Counted from the stretch's first letter, positions 26,585 through 35,449 are shown. The stretch is 64,000 bases of DNA from Streptomyces sp. CB02959 (GCF_002803155.1 NZ_NNBP01000014.1:90429-154428); one strand, 5' to 3'. Notes: generated from the letters alone by a model not told the origin. Program-made: numbers and translations.

Positions 26585-27350
26585 CAGGACGTGTGGTCGC
26601 GGCCGTGGTCGTCGGTTCGGCGGGGAGCGTGACGACGGCTGCCAGGTCGGCGCCGGCTCGGAGCAGTGCCACGGTCCGGGTCGCGATCTGGTCGAGGCGT
26701 TGCTGCAGGATGTGCCCGGTCGCTCCCAGGCCGTCGAGCCGGTGCAGGGAGCCGACGATCTCGCGCACTGCCGGAACGCCGTAGCCGGTGCCGCGGAGGG
26801 CCGCGACGATGCGGGCCGCCCTGATCGCGGAGAGATCGTAACGACGGGCTCGCAGTGACGTCACGCGCTCGGGCGTGACGAGTCCTTCCTGCTCCCAGAA
26901 CCGCAGGGTCGAGGTGCGCACATGGAGCGCTCCGGCGAGCTCCGTGATCGTCATCGCGTCGCCGTCCTGCTCGAACTCGGGCGTGCCCGCCTCGGCCTGG
27001 ATCGCGCGCAACGCCTGTTGGGCGCGCAGGGCTTCGTCCCGTTCCCGCGCGAGCCGCACATGGACCTCGTTGATCGCCGCGGCCGCTTCCGCGAGTGTGC
27101 CGGTCCGGAGTTCCGCGAGCAGCCGCCGGGCCGCGACCGGACCCACGGCACCCGCGAGTCCTCGGTAGGCGCGCAGTGCGTGCACGTGAACCGCCGTATA
27201 GGCGCGGTACCCGTTGCCCGAGCGAGCGGCCGGGGGAAGGACCCCGAGCCGCTCCAGGTCGCGCACCTGCTGCACGGAGTACCCCGACTCCCTGGCGACA
27301 TCGACCGTGCGGAGCGCTGCCCGTTCCGCACCGCTCACCGGCTCACCCAT
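26577..27350 (-). CDS. MerR-family regulator with two MerR DNA-binding domains
   Basis: 257 residues with a MerR-type winged helix near residues 12-78 (TVDVARESGYSVQQVRDLERLG) and a second one near 133-200 (MTITELAGALHVRTSTLRFWEQEGLVTPE). Tandem MerR domains occur in a known actinobacterial subgroup. ATG 27350 is preferred over an upstream in-frame ATG because the divergent gene's control region begins there. It is divergent from the DUF6194 gene, 41 bases away, so it probably controls that gene and itself. No metal-binding Cys motif is visible, so a redox or metal role is not indicated. Confidence 0.87.
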   Translation of the reverse strand: MGEPVSGAERAALRTVDVARESGYSVQQVRDLERLGVLPPAARSGNGYRAYTAVHVHALRAYRGLAGAVGPVAARRLLAELRTGTLAEAAAAINEVHVRLARERDEALRAQQALRAIQAEAGTPEFEQDGDAMTITELAGALHVRTSTLRFWEQEGLVTPERVTSLRARRYDLSAIRAARIVAALRGTGYGVPAVREIVGSLHRLDGLGATGHILQQRLDQIATRTVALLRAGADLAAVVTLPAEPTTTAATTRPVR

Positions 27351-27391
27351 TGGCCAACCCCACAGAAGCACTTGAAGGAGATGCTTTAAGC

Positions 27392-27868
27392 ATGAGTATG
27401 GAACAGGAACAGATCATCGCGGCGGTGCGCGGCTTCGACGGGGCGCTGGTGGTCCTCCCGGAGGCCGGCGGCGACCTGCCGGAGCTGGTGTGGGGGGACG
27501 CGTTCTTCTACTACGCGCCCGACGGCCAGATGCCTCGGAACACCCAGCCCTACGGGACCATCGTCACCAAGAACTACCCCGACGACACCGCATCCGACCT
27601 CGACCCTTCGGGGCGCTGGCGGGTGAACATCCACATCGACCGGGCGACGTTCTGTGAGCTGACGGAGGAGGAGCCGCGGAGCCTCAGCCGGCCTCGGGAC
27701 CACTCGGCCGTCGATGTGGTGTTGCCCCACCCGGTCTACGGGGCACTCGGCTGGATCTCGGTGGTCAATCCCGGTGAGCGGACGGGGGAGCTGGTCGTGC
27801 GGTTGCTGCGCGGTGCCCACGATGCCGCGCGCGCCCGGTCCGCGCGGCGCAACGAGCCGGGAGAGTGA
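27392..27868 (+). CDS. DUF6194-family protein
   Basis: 158-residue cytoplasmic protein of unknown function; the family pattern IIAAVRGFDGALVV, LPELVWGDAFFYYAPDG, TIVTKNYPDDTASDLD, and RVNIHI is clear. Homologues sit beside MerR regulators in actinobacteria, as here. ATG 27392 or 27398 may be the start; AAGGAG lies 11 bases before the first. The last 15 residues are Arg-rich. Followed by a strong hairpin. Confidence 0.85.
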   Translation: MSMEQEQIIAAVRGFDGALVVLPEAGGDLPELVWGDAFFYYAPDGQMPRNTQPYGTIVTKNYPDDTASDLDPSGRWRVNIHIDRATFCELTEEEPRSLSRPRDHSAVDVVLPHPVYGALGWISVVNPGERTGELVVRLLRGAHDAARARSARRNEPGE

Positions 27869-27926
27869 GCGGAGGCCCGGGAAGGCGGCGCTGAGCGGCG
27901 TGCGGCGCCCGTTCGCCTGGGTGTGA

Positions 27927-27953
27927 CGCGGCGCCCGGGGAGCGGGCGCCGCG
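27927..27953. terminator. Bidirectional hairpin terminator
   Basis: Perfect 11-bp stem (CGCGGCGCCCG paired with CGGGCGCCGCG), 5-base loop, between the convergent DUF6194 and TetR genes. Confidence 0.75.
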
Positions 27954-27961
27954 GTCCCTGG

Positions 27962-28651
27962 TCAAGGCTTGGCGGGGCCTTCGTCGTACGGGACGCCGGC
28001 CCGGGCTGCCAGGCCGGCGATCAGCAGTTCCAGTCCGTAGTGGAACTCGGCGTCGTGGTTGCCGGCGGTCAGGTAAGGGGCGGTGGCGATCAGGACCGGG
28101 TCGCCGGTGGCCGCAATGTCGTCGCGCTGCTGCTGGATCTGCTGGTCGTCCAGGGAGCCCAGGTAGATGGCGTGGCCCAGTTCCCGCATGATCGAGCCGA
28201 TCATGAAGGCGGTGTAGCTGCGGAGGACGTGGACCCTCTCCTCCGGGGCGAGGTCGAGGTCGGTGAGGGTGGCCAAGGTGGAGTGGAGAGCCTGCAGCGC
28301 CGCGGGGGACCGCGTGGGGCGGGTGAGTACGAGAGGGAACGCTTTCGGATGGCGCTGGGCCTCGGCGCGGAAGGCCGCGGCGTGGGCGCGGATGCGGTCC
28401 TGCCAGCTGTCGGTGTCGTTCTGCGGGAAGTCGACCTCGGCGAGGAGCGTTTCGGCCACGCCGTCCAGGAGGGCGTCCTTGTTGGGCACGTGGCTGTAGA
28501 GGGACATGTTCTCGACGTCGAGTTCGACGGCGAGTTTCCGCAGGGAGAAGGCGTCGGCGCCGTCGCGGTCGATCATCGCCACGGCTGCGGCGATCACCTT
28601 CTGTCGCGTCAGGCCGAGTCTTCTGCCGCGGCCGGTGCCTCGAACCGTCAC
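27962..28651 (-). CDS. TetR-family regulator (TetR_C_1 type), divergent from a P450
   Basis: 229 residues. Classical TetR-like HTH near residues 10-57 (TRQKVIAAAVAMIDRDGADAF, then LAVELDVENMSLYSHVPNKDAL) and the tetracycline-repressor-type C-terminal domain. GTG 28651 has GGGAGG about five bases before it, and fits the normal short N-terminus. Two perfect 15-bp palindromes lie between it and the P450 gene, so it very likely represses both. The ligand is unknown; P450 substrates or host steroids/terpenoids are candidates by analogy only. Confidence 0.9.
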   Translation of the reverse strand: MTVRGTGRGRRLGLTRQKVIAAAVAMIDRDGADAFSLRKLAVELDVENMSLYSHVPNKDALLDGVAETLLAEVDFPQNDTDSWQDRIRAHAAAFRAEAQRHPKAFPLVLTRPTRSPAALQALHSTLATLTDLDLAPEERVHVLRSYTAFMIGSIMRELGHAIYLGSLDDQQIQQQRDDIAATGDPVLIATAPYLTAGNHDAEFHYGLELLIAGLAARAGVPYDEGPAKP

Positions 28652-28706
28652 GTCACCCTCCCGGCCGCGGCCTGTCCGGCTGCGGCGTCGCCCGATCCTT
28701 GACATC

Positions 28707-28756
28707 ACTTGCACTGCAAGTCTAGCGTCCTTGCACCAGTGACTTGCAGTGCAAGT
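28707..28756. promoter_or_regulatory. Twin TetR operators ACTTGCANTGCAAGT
   Basis: Two perfect palindromes, ACTTGCACTGCAAGT at 28707-28721 and ACTTGCAGTGCAAGT at 28742-28756, centres 35 bases apart, in the 256-base gap between the TetR and P450 genes. One copy is close to each gene, the usual layout for autoregulation plus control of the divergent target. Confidence 0.85.
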
Positions 28757-28907
28757 CTGTGCGGCGCGGCAACCGTGCCGGCCCCGCCGGACCGGCCCTG
28801 CGCAAGGAGCCCGACGACCCCACCTTTCCGCGCCCCCGTAAGCGACCGGCCGTGCCCCGCCCGAGCGCGTACGGGCCGGCGCACCACGGAAGGAAGCGAC
28901 CCACGTC

Positions 28908-30278
28908 ATGAGTAGCCTCCCCCTCCCGCAACGGCTGTTCGCCCGCCACGTCCGGTGGGCCCTCGGGCACGCCCTGCCCCGGCTGGCCATGGACCGCGCG
29001 GCGCGCCGGGGCGACCTGCACGGCCAGTTGGTGGCGCTCTCCCGGAACCCGCGCTCCCAGGGCGAGGCGGCCGCGATCGAGCGCCACCTGATGGACCGCA
29101 TCCGCGCGGACGGGCCCGTGCACCGCAGCCGCTACGGCTTCGTCACGGCCTCCCACCCCGTCGTCCACGAGGTGCTCACCAGCAACGACTTCCGTACCGG
29201 CGTCGCACCCGCCACAGGGGGAACGCTCGCGCAACTGGCCTCCTGGGCCCGCGAGTCCGCGCCCGTCGGACCGTTGAAGCCCCCGTCCTTGCTTGTCACC
29301 GAGCCGCCCGAGCACACCAGATACCGCAGGCTCGTCACCCGCGTCTTCTCCGTGCGCGCCGTGCAGCAACTCCGCACCCGCACCGCGGAGATCGCCGAGG
29401 AACTCCTCGACGACCTGCAACGCCGCACGCCCGGCGCCGCCGACGTCGATCTGATCACCACGTACTGCGGCCTGCTGCCGGTCACCGTGATCGCCGAAAT
29501 CCTCGGCGTCCCCCACGCCGAGCGGCACCGTGTGCTCCGCTTCGGTACGGGCGCGGCACCCAGTCTCGACTTCGGCTTGCCCTGGCGGCGGTTCCTGACC
29601 GTCGAACGCAGCCTGACCGACTTCGACACCTGGCTGGCGCAGCACATCGAACGGATCCGACGGCAGCCCGGCGCCAACCTCCTCAGCCAGCTGGTCACCG
29701 CCCGTGACGAAGACGGCCGGGGCCTGACCGGGACCGAGCTGCGCGCCACGGCCGGCCTCGTGCTCGCCGCCGGATTCGAAACCACCGTGAACCTGCTCGG
29801 CAACGGCATCGCCCTGCTCGACCGTCACCCCGACCAGCGCGACGCCCTCCGCGACGACCCGTCCCTGTGGCCGAACGCCGTCGACGAGATGCTCCGCTTC
29901 GACCCGCCGGTGTTCCTCACGGGGCGAACCGCCGCCCGTGACACCACGGTTGGCGGCCAAAAGGTGCCACGCGGAGCGATCGTCACCCTGCTGCTCGCCG
30001 GCGCCAACCGCGACGCCGCGCTGTTCGCCGCACCGCACCGGTTCGACATCACCCGGCCCAACGCCAAAGAACACCTCTCCTTCTCCGGCGGACGGCACTA
30101 CTGCCTGGGCGCCGCCCTCGCCCGGATGGAAGCCGAGGTCGGCCTGCAAGCCCTCTACGGCCGCTTCCCGCACCTCACCCTCCATCCCGGAGCCCGTCGC
30201 CGCGGCACCCGGATCCTGCGCGGCTACGCCCACCTGCCCGCCCGACTCGGCACCACCGGACCGGCCTTGGTTTCCTGA
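28908..30278 (+). CDS. Cytochrome P450
   Basis: Heme monooxygenase, 456 residues, longer than most bacterial P450s owing to about 55 extra N-terminal residues with an amphipathic start. Oxygen-activation helix AAGFETTVN near residue 286, ExxR in DEMLRFDPP, heme-binding loop FSGGRHYCLG with ligand Cys399. ATG 28908 follows a GGAAGGAAG ribosome site. No redox partner gene is adjacent. Controlled, by position, by the divergent TetR through two palindromes. Substrate unknown. Confidence 0.92.
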   Translation: MSSLPLPQRLFARHVRWALGHALPRLAMDRAARRGDLHGQLVALSRNPRSQGEAAAIERHLMDRIRADGPVHRSRYGFVTASHPVVHEVLTSNDFRTGVAPATGGTLAQLASWARESAPVGPLKPPSLLVTEPPEHTRYRRLVTRVFSVRAVQQLRTRTAEIAEELLDDLQRRTPGAADVDLITTYCGLLPVTVIAEILGVPHAERHRVLRFGTGAAPSLDFGLPWRRFLTVERSLTDFDTWLAQHIERIRRQPGANLLSQLVTARDEDGRGLTGTELRATAGLVLAAGFETTVNLLGNGIALLDRHPDQRDALRDDPSLWPNAVDEMLRFDPPVFLTGRTAARDTTVGGQKVPRGAIVTLLLAGANRDAALFAAPHRFDITRPNAKEHLSFSGGRHYCLGAALARMEAEVGLQALYGRFPHLTLHPGARRRGTRILRGYAHLPARLGTTGPALVS

Positions 30279-30361
30279 GGGCACCGGGCGCGGCGGGGCG
30301 ACCGGCCAGTCACGGCCACGTGGAGAACGGCACTGTCAGTGGCCGCCCGTAAGGTCGTGCC

Positions 30362-30970
30362 ATGAGTTCCTCCCTGAGTGTCTACCTGCTCGACGTCGCC
30401 GCGACCCGGGCCCTGGTCGGGTCCCGCGACGACGAGCTCCTGGACGTGATCCGCACCCGGTTCGCGGACGACCTGGCCCGCGACGACGACTACTTCAGCC
30501 ACGCGATCGAGCAGGGCGCCCCCACCGCCTACGAAGCGCTCCGCGCGGTCGTCCACGGCGGTCCCTTCAGCGACGACTCCCACCACGCCTTCCAGTACGG
30601 CTACGCCTACAAGAGGCTGTGCGCGTTGACCGGTTCGTTCCTGGCCAACGACTGCTTCACTCCGCACCGCGGCGGTTGGCTGGAGACGGTCGACCAGGGG
30701 CTGAAGGACCTGCGCATCACCTCCGTGTCCGTGAGCGCGTTCGGCTACGGCGCTCCGCCCGCGCCCGTTCCGTACGCGGACACACCGGGGTGCGGCGAGT
30801 GGACACCCAAGCAGATAGCGCGGGCGCTGGAGGAGTTCGAGGCCACCAAGCGGGCGGAGCACGCGCCGCCGCTGGAGCCCGAGGTGGTGGAGGCCGTCAT
30901 GCAGTGCCTGGAGTGGATGCGGCATGCGGAGGCGCGGCCCGGCTTCGGCGTCATCGGCTTCCGCTCCTGA
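30362..30970 (+). CDS. DUF7691-family protein
   Basis: 202-residue cytoplasmic protein of unknown function. Family pattern: SVYLLDVAATRALVGSRDDE at the start, DDDYFS, FQYGYAYKRLCALTGSFL in the middle and PGFGVIGFRS at the end. Such proteins are widespread in streptomycetes and are often annotated hypothetical. ATG 30362. Not evidently in an operon. Confidence 0.85.
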   Translation: MSSSLSVYLLDVAATRALVGSRDDELLDVIRTRFADDLARDDDYFSHAIEQGAPTAYEALRAVVHGGPFSDDSHHAFQYGYAYKRLCALTGSFLANDCFTPHRGGWLETVDQGLKDLRITSVSVSAFGYGAPPAPVPYADTPGCGEWTPKQIARALEEFEATKRAEHAPPLEPEVVEAVMQCLEWMRHAEARPGFGVIGFRS

Positions 30971-31039
30971 CGCCCGTCCCGCGGCGACTGCTCGCGCGGG
31001 GCCCGGGCCGCGGTCCGACGCCGGGCCGACCGGGCTCCG

Positions 31040-31059
31040 GCCGGTGCCGCAGCACCGGC
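31040..31059. terminator. Hairpin between convergent DUF7691 and alginate-lyase-like genes
   Basis: 8-bp stem GCCGGTGC paired with GCACCGGC, 4-base loop, in the 96-base convergent gap. Modest candidate for a bidirectional terminator. Confidence 0.5.
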
Positions 31060-31066
31060 GCACCGT

Positions 31067-32311
31067 TCACGGGGCGTCGGTGTGCGTCAGGGTCTCCCAG
31101 CCGATGAAGTAGTCGGCCCCGAACGGGCTGTGCGCGGCCACGTACCGCTCGGTGTGCGGCATCGCGATGCCCTCCCGCACGTGGTACTCGTTGTAGGCGA
31201 GCTGGACCGCGGGGCCGAGGCCGGCCTTGACCGTTCCGCCGCACAGCCAGTCCGGTGCGCCGGCGCCGTTGTCGTACGCGGTGTGGAACTCCAGGGCCTT
31301 GACCAGGCGCTCCCGACCCTCGGCCCACAGGTCCAGCCCTTGGAGCCGGGCGGTCTCGGCGGTCTGCGCGGCCGCCTCCAGACCCCAACCGGTGTGCCCG
31401 AAGTCGCGGCAGGTCTCCTGTGCGAGCCCGTCCCTGAAGTCCGACTGGCCCTGCCAGTACTTGACGAGCGCGTCCCTCCCGTTGATGCCGGCGTGCGGCG
31501 GGGGCACCGGCAGTGCTCCGTCCGACGCCAGGTAGACGTACGCGGGCAGGCGGTTCCGCCACATCGTCACGGCCCGGTCGAAGGCATCGCGGTCGTCGAG
31601 GAAGACCGCGATGCCCATGAGCGCGTCGGTCTCGATCAGTTCCCAGTTGCCGTTCTTGCGCGGGCTGCCCGGCGTCAGTTCGGGCAGGTAGACGGTGCGC
31701 AGCATCGTGGCGAAGCGGTCGACGGAGGCGGCCGGCCAGCCGGCCCCCGTGTGCCGGACCAACTCGGCGGCCCGGGCCCAGTTGTTGCCCGACCAGCCGG
31801 TCTGCAGCTGGGCGTTGGAGTTGGTGTGTTCCTGGATGACGGCCGACCAGGCATCCATGATCGTGATCGCCTTGTGCGCGTAGCGCCGGTCGTGGGTGAG
31901 AGCCCACTGGAGCGCGTCCGTGTACGCGGCCATCGAGTCGTTGCGTTCGTCGGAGCAGCCGTTGTCGGGGTGGGAAGCGGAGCCGCATTCGACGGTGGCG
32001 CGCGGTTTGGGCTGCCAGTCGAGGGAGGCGTACCGGCTGGCCCGCAGTGCCGCGAAGGCGGACTTCCACGGTTCGGCACCGGCGCCCAACCGGTCCTTGA
32101 CGAAGGCGAGTTGTCGCCCGCCGACCAGGACGCCCGGGTGGCGGAACGGCTGCGCCGGGCGCCGGTCCGGGCCCTGGTCGGCGGCCCGGGGCACCGGGTT
32201 CGCGGCGGCGGTGCGCGCCGGACCGGCCCCGGTGGGCGAGAGGGGGGTGAGGGCGAGGAGGGCGGTGAGCACCGCGCCGGCCATCAGGGACGTCGTGGTC
32301 TTGCGGCCCAT
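31067..32311 (-). CDS. Secreted alginate-lyase-family protein
   Basis: Predicted exported polysaccharide-active enzyme, 414 residues. Signal peptide MGRKTTTSLMAGAVLTALLA with cleavage near TGAGPARTAAA. Alginate-lyase-like alpha/alpha toroid features: HPGVLVGGRQLAFVKDRL, the Asn-rich SGNNWARAAELVRH, GNWELIETDALMGIAVFLDD, DFGHTGWGLEAAAQTAETA and NEYHVREGIAMPHTE. The conserved Asn/His/Arg/Tyr positions expected of the fold are present but I cannot assign the cleaved polymer. ATG 32311. A perfect palindrome 50 bases upstream suggests sugar-responsive repression. Confidence 0.86.
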   Translation of the reverse strand: MGRKTTTSLMAGAVLTALLALTPLSPTGAGPARTAAANPVPRAADQGPDRRPAQPFRHPGVLVGGRQLAFVKDRLGAGAEPWKSAFAALRASRYASLDWQPKPRATVECGSASHPDNGCSDERNDSMAAYTDALQWALTHDRRYAHKAITIMDAWSAVIQEHTNSNAQLQTGWSGNNWARAAELVRHTGAGWPAASVDRFATMLRTVYLPELTPGSPRKNGNWELIETDALMGIAVFLDDRDAFDRAVTMWRNRLPAYVYLASDGALPVPPPHAGINGRDALVKYWQGQSDFRDGLAQETCRDFGHTGWGLEAAAQTAETARLQGLDLWAEGRERLVKALEFHTAYDNGAGAPDWLCGGTVKAGLGPAVQLAYNEYHVREGIAMPHTERYVAAHSPFGADYFIGWETLTHTDAP

Positions 32312-32360
32312 CGGGGAACCGTCCTCTCGGAAGTGGAGGTGGAGACCCGTGTCCAGAGTT

Positions 32361-32379
32361 GTTAGGAAACCTTCCTAAC
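32361..32379. promoter_or_regulatory. Operator-like palindrome upstream of the alginate-lyase-like gene
   Basis: GTTAGGAA-ACC-TTCCTAAC, perfect 8-bp arms. AT-richer than its surroundings and 50 bases before the ATG. It resembles, from memory, palindromes bound by ROK-family repressors upstream of secreted carbohydrate hydrolases in Streptomyces; no ROK gene is in the window. Confidence 0.7.
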
Positions 32380-32499
32380 GTGCGCAGTGAAGCAGCAAAT
32401 CATGCCCATGCCAAGGGGATCGGCGCGAGTGAGGTGCGGGCGGACGCCGGCCCCACCGCCGAGCGAGGCGGGGCCGGCCGCGTTCGGTCCGCCAAACCG

Positions 32500-33573
32500 T
32501 CACGGGACCAGGACGACGACGCCCAGCCCGCGTGAGCGCGCGGCCGCGGCCAGCGCCGCGGCGGGGTCGTCGAGCCCGACGACCGTGATGTCGAGCACCG
32601 AGAGGTCGAGGACGCCACCGCGGACCATCGACCACAGCTCGCAGAGGGTCGTCTCGCGGCACATCCACGATCCGCGCAGCGTCAGCCGACGGTGCATGAA
32701 GTCGCCGTACGGGATCGGCAGATCCTGCCGTACCCCGCCGACGAGGACCCAGGACCCGTCCGGACGCAGCGCGTCGTACCCGGCCATCGTCGGGTCGGGG
32801 CTCGGCACCGCGCCGAGCGTGTCGACGACCACGTCGACCGGCCCGGCAGCCGTCGCGATCGCCCGCCCGTCGGCGGCGCGGTCACCGCTGAGCGGCACGG
32901 GCACCACGCGCGGGTCCAGGCCCGCGAGGGCGTCGAGCGAGCCACGATGACGCCCGACCGCGACGACCGCCGCGGCACCGCGGGCGAGCGCGACGAGCAC
33001 GGCCGCCGCCCCGAGTTGCCCGGTCGTGCCGACCACGGCGACGACGTGTCCCGCGCGTACCCCCGCGCGGTCGATCGCCTCCGCCGCGACGCCGAGCCAC
33101 GGCAGGAACGCGAGCCGCTCCGGAGCCGGGTACGCGTCCGCGCCGGGCAGCGCGACCAGTGTCCGCTCCGGCTGTACCGCCCGCTCGGCGTACAGGCCGT
33201 CGCGCCACACCTCGCGGATGCGCTCGGTGGTCGGGGTGGCCCGGCCGTCACCGCCGATACCGGTCCACGCCAGCAGCGCCTCCTCCGGACGGGACACCCG
33301 ACCGGACCGGAAGAGGCCGCACGCGACGACGACATCGCCCGGCCGCACCCCGAACACGTCGTCAGCCGTGGCCGTCACCCGGCCGATCCCGCAGGGCCCC
33401 AGTACGATCGGCGTCGGGAATCCGCCGCGCCCGCCGGCCACGAGGGCGCCGGTGTACGCGGGGACCTGCGCGGCGAGGACATCGAGTGTCGCGCCGCCGC
33501 CGCGCAGCAGGGGGTCGGGCAACTCCGCGCGGTGCAGGCCGCTTTGGGGTGTGGTCATGTGCCATGCCTTCAT
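32500..33573 (-). CDS. MDR-superfamily alcohol dehydrogenase / quinone oxidoreductase-like
   Basis: Medium-chain NAD(P)-dependent oxidoreductase, 357 residues. Start MKAWHM and AELPDP match the family; catalytic-domain segment VPAYTGALVAG, nucleotide-binding segment HVVAVVGTTGQLGAAAVLVAL near residue 175, and C-terminal GSWVLVGGV. The first Rossmann glycine motif reads GTTGQLG. The classical structural-zinc Cys cluster is not seen. ATG 33573; another ATG at 33558 is in frame. Divergent from an MmyB-type regulator 70 bases away, which probably controls it. Confidence 0.85.
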   Translation of the reverse strand: MKAWHMTTPQSGLHRAELPDPLLRGGGATLDVLAAQVPAYTGALVAGGRGGFPTPIVLGPCGIGRVTATADDVFGVRPGDVVVACGLFRSGRVSRPEEALLAWTGIGGDGRATPTTERIREVWRDGLYAERAVQPERTLVALPGADAYPAPERLAFLPWLGVAAEAIDRAGVRAGHVVAVVGTTGQLGAAAVLVALARGAAAVVAVGRHRGSLDALAGLDPRVVPVPLSGDRAADGRAIATAAGPVDVVVDTLGAVPSPDPTMAGYDALRPDGSWVLVGGVRQDLPIPYGDFMHRRLTLRGSWMCRETTLCELWSMVRGGVLDLSVLDITVVGLDDPAAALAAAARSRGLGVVVLVP

Positions 33574-33643
33574 GACGACGTAGTCCACACGCCGCGAGAG
33601 GCGGTATCCAGACGTGCTTGATGGTGGAACCGGGAGTACCAGG

Positions 33644-34477
33644 ATGGGCGGCGAGCGGAAGGCCGCGGTGGCGGCCGCCCGGCGGCGCGAGCTCGGCGCG
33701 TTCCTGCGGGCGCGGCGCGAGCGGACCAGCCCGGCCGAGGTGGGACTTCCGGGATCGGCCCGCCGCCGCACGCCCGGCCTGCGGCGGGAGGAACTCGCGG
33801 TCCTGGCGGGGGTGAGCACGACCTGGTACGCGTACCTGGAGCAGGGGCGGGACGTGCGCCCCTCCGACCAGGTCCTCGCGGCGATCGCGGACACCCTGCG
33901 GCTCGCCGGGGACGAGCGGGCCCACCTCCGCGCCCTGGCCGACGGGGCCGCCGGCCGGCAGCACGCCGTCACCCGCGAGGCCCCGCCCCCGTCCCCGGTC
34001 GAGACCGTCGCTCCCGAGGTGGCCGCGGTCCTTGCACTCGTCGCTCCCGCCCCGGCCTACGTCACCGGCGCCACCACCGACGTGCTCGTCTGGAACGACC
34101 CGGCGGCCGAGCTCTTCCCCGGGCTCGCCCTCCGGCGGGACACCGAGCGACCGAACCTCGCACGCTGGGTGTTCCTCGACCCCGACGCCAGGCACGTACT
34201 CGTCGACTGGGAGGCGGTGGCGCAGTCGGTCCTCGCCCGGCTCCGGACGAACGCCGGACGGCACCCGGGCGACGAGCGGTTCGCCCGGCTCGCGGAGGAA
34301 CTGCGTGCGGGCAGCGTCGAGGCGGACGCCTGGTGGCCCCGGTACGACATCGCCACCCACCGCACCGGCACCAAACGCGTCCGGCACCCTTCCCGCGGCG
34401 AGCTGACCCTCGGCCACGCGGCGTTCACCGTCGCCGACGCCCCGGAGCAGGTCCTCGTCGTCTACTCACGGAATTAG
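33644..34477 (+). CDS. XRE/MmyB-family transcriptional regulator
   Basis: 277 residues. N-terminal HTH (ELGAFLRARRERTSPAEVGL, then GLRREELAVLAGVSTTWYAY and LEQGRDVRPSDQVLAAIADT) followed by the MmyB ligand-binding domain (TDVLVWNDPAAELF, ARWVFLDPDARHVL, GRHPGDERF, VRHPSRGELTLGHA). ATG 33644 with GGGAG seven bases upstream is preferred over the earlier GTG at 33614. Divergent from an oxidoreductase, the common arrangement for this family, which serves as a reference for the broken pair at 13.4 kb. Confidence 0.92.
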   Translation: MGGERKAAVAAARRRELGAFLRARRERTSPAEVGLPGSARRRTPGLRREELAVLAGVSTTWYAYLEQGRDVRPSDQVLAAIADTLRLAGDERAHLRALADGAAGRQHAVTREAPPPSPVETVAPEVAAVLALVAPAPAYVTGATTDVLVWNDPAAELFPGLALRRDTERPNLARWVFLDPDARHVLVDWEAVAQSVLARLRTNAGRHPGDERFARLAEELRAGSVEADAWWPRYDIATHRTGTKRVRHPSRGELTLGHAAFTVADAPEQVLVVYSRN

Positions 34478-34612
34478 GGCATCCCCCGCACCGGGCCCCG
34501 ACCTGCTCGGGTCCGGCGCGAGCATCGCCCGCTCACCCGCGAGGAGGCGGCCGCGAGCGCCCGCGTCTCCTGCAAGCCGGCCGCCTTCGCCCTCGATGGC
34601 CGCCCGCTCGCC

Positions 34613-35278
34613 TCACCGGGGCAGGGACTGGGTGACGCGCCACAGGCGGCGCGGAAGCCCGCCCTCCTCGAAGCCGTGGACCTCGGTCAGCTGCCAGCCC
34701 GCGGCGAGGGTGTCCACCAGGTCGCGGTCGAAGAAGTGGACCGCGAAACCACCGTGTTCGTAGATGTCGTCACCGTGCGCGACACCGGCGCCGTAGTGGG
34801 CGTCGCCGGTGTGCCGGACCGTGTAGACGAAGACGCCTCCGGGGCGCAGCACGCGACGGACCTCGGCGACCACGCCCCGGATCTGCCGCGTCGACAGGGC
34901 CATGCACAACAGCATGTGCGCGAAGACCGCGTCCACCGAGTCGTCCGGCAGCGGCAGGGGGTCGCGGACGTCGTGGACGGCGGTCGTGATCCGGTCGCCG
35001 AGGCCCTGGTCCCGGGCGACGCCGCGCAGCTGGTCGAGGGCGGTGGCGCTGAAGTCGGCGGCGTGGACCGCGAATCCCGCACGGGCGAAGTGGAGGGTGT
35101 CGCGGCCATGACCGGCGCCCAGCTCCAGCACCCGTTCGGCACCGGCGGTGCGGAACACCTCGGCGGCGTACCGGGCCGGGGCGGAGGGGTCGCCCCCGTA
35201 CATACCGGGGTGCGCGGCGTAGGTCTCCTGCCAGTGGCGCCGTTGTGCGGCCGCCAGCTCCTGCTCGCCCTCAGCCAT
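34613..35278 (-). CDS. Class I SAM-dependent methyltransferase
   Basis: 221 residues, cytoplasmic. Start EQELAAAQRRHWQETYAAHP, motif I VLELGAGHGRDTLHFA near residue 48, AADFSATALDQLR, AHMLLCMALS and RRVLRPGGVFVYTVRHT. The FFDRDLVDTLAAGWQLTEVHGFEEG end is typical of methyltransferases modifying small molecules or metalloids; no arsenic Cys triad is seen. ATG 35278. Convergent with nothing closely coupled. Confidence 0.87.
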   Translation of the reverse strand: MAEGEQELAAAQRRHWQETYAAHPGMYGGDPSAPARYAAEVFRTAGAERVLELGAGHGRDTLHFARAGFAVHAADFSATALDQLRGVARDQGLGDRITTAVHDVRDPLPLPDDSVDAVFAHMLLCMALSTRQIRGVVAEVRRVLRPGGVFVYTVRHTGDAHYGAGVAHGDDIYEHGGFAVHFFDRDLVDTLAAGWQLTEVHGFEEGGLPRRLWRVTQSLPR

Positions 35279-35449
35279 CGGTCCTCGCTCGTGCGTACCG
35301 CTCCGGACCAGCTTAGTGCCGGCGTGCGACCGGCCGGCGTTCCCGGTACCGACCGTGAGGTCTGATCCACGGGCCGGGCGCGGGACCGCTCCGCGGTGCG
35401 CGGCGCGTGAGAGCCTCGAAGGGCTGTCCGAGGACAAGGAGTGCGCCCG

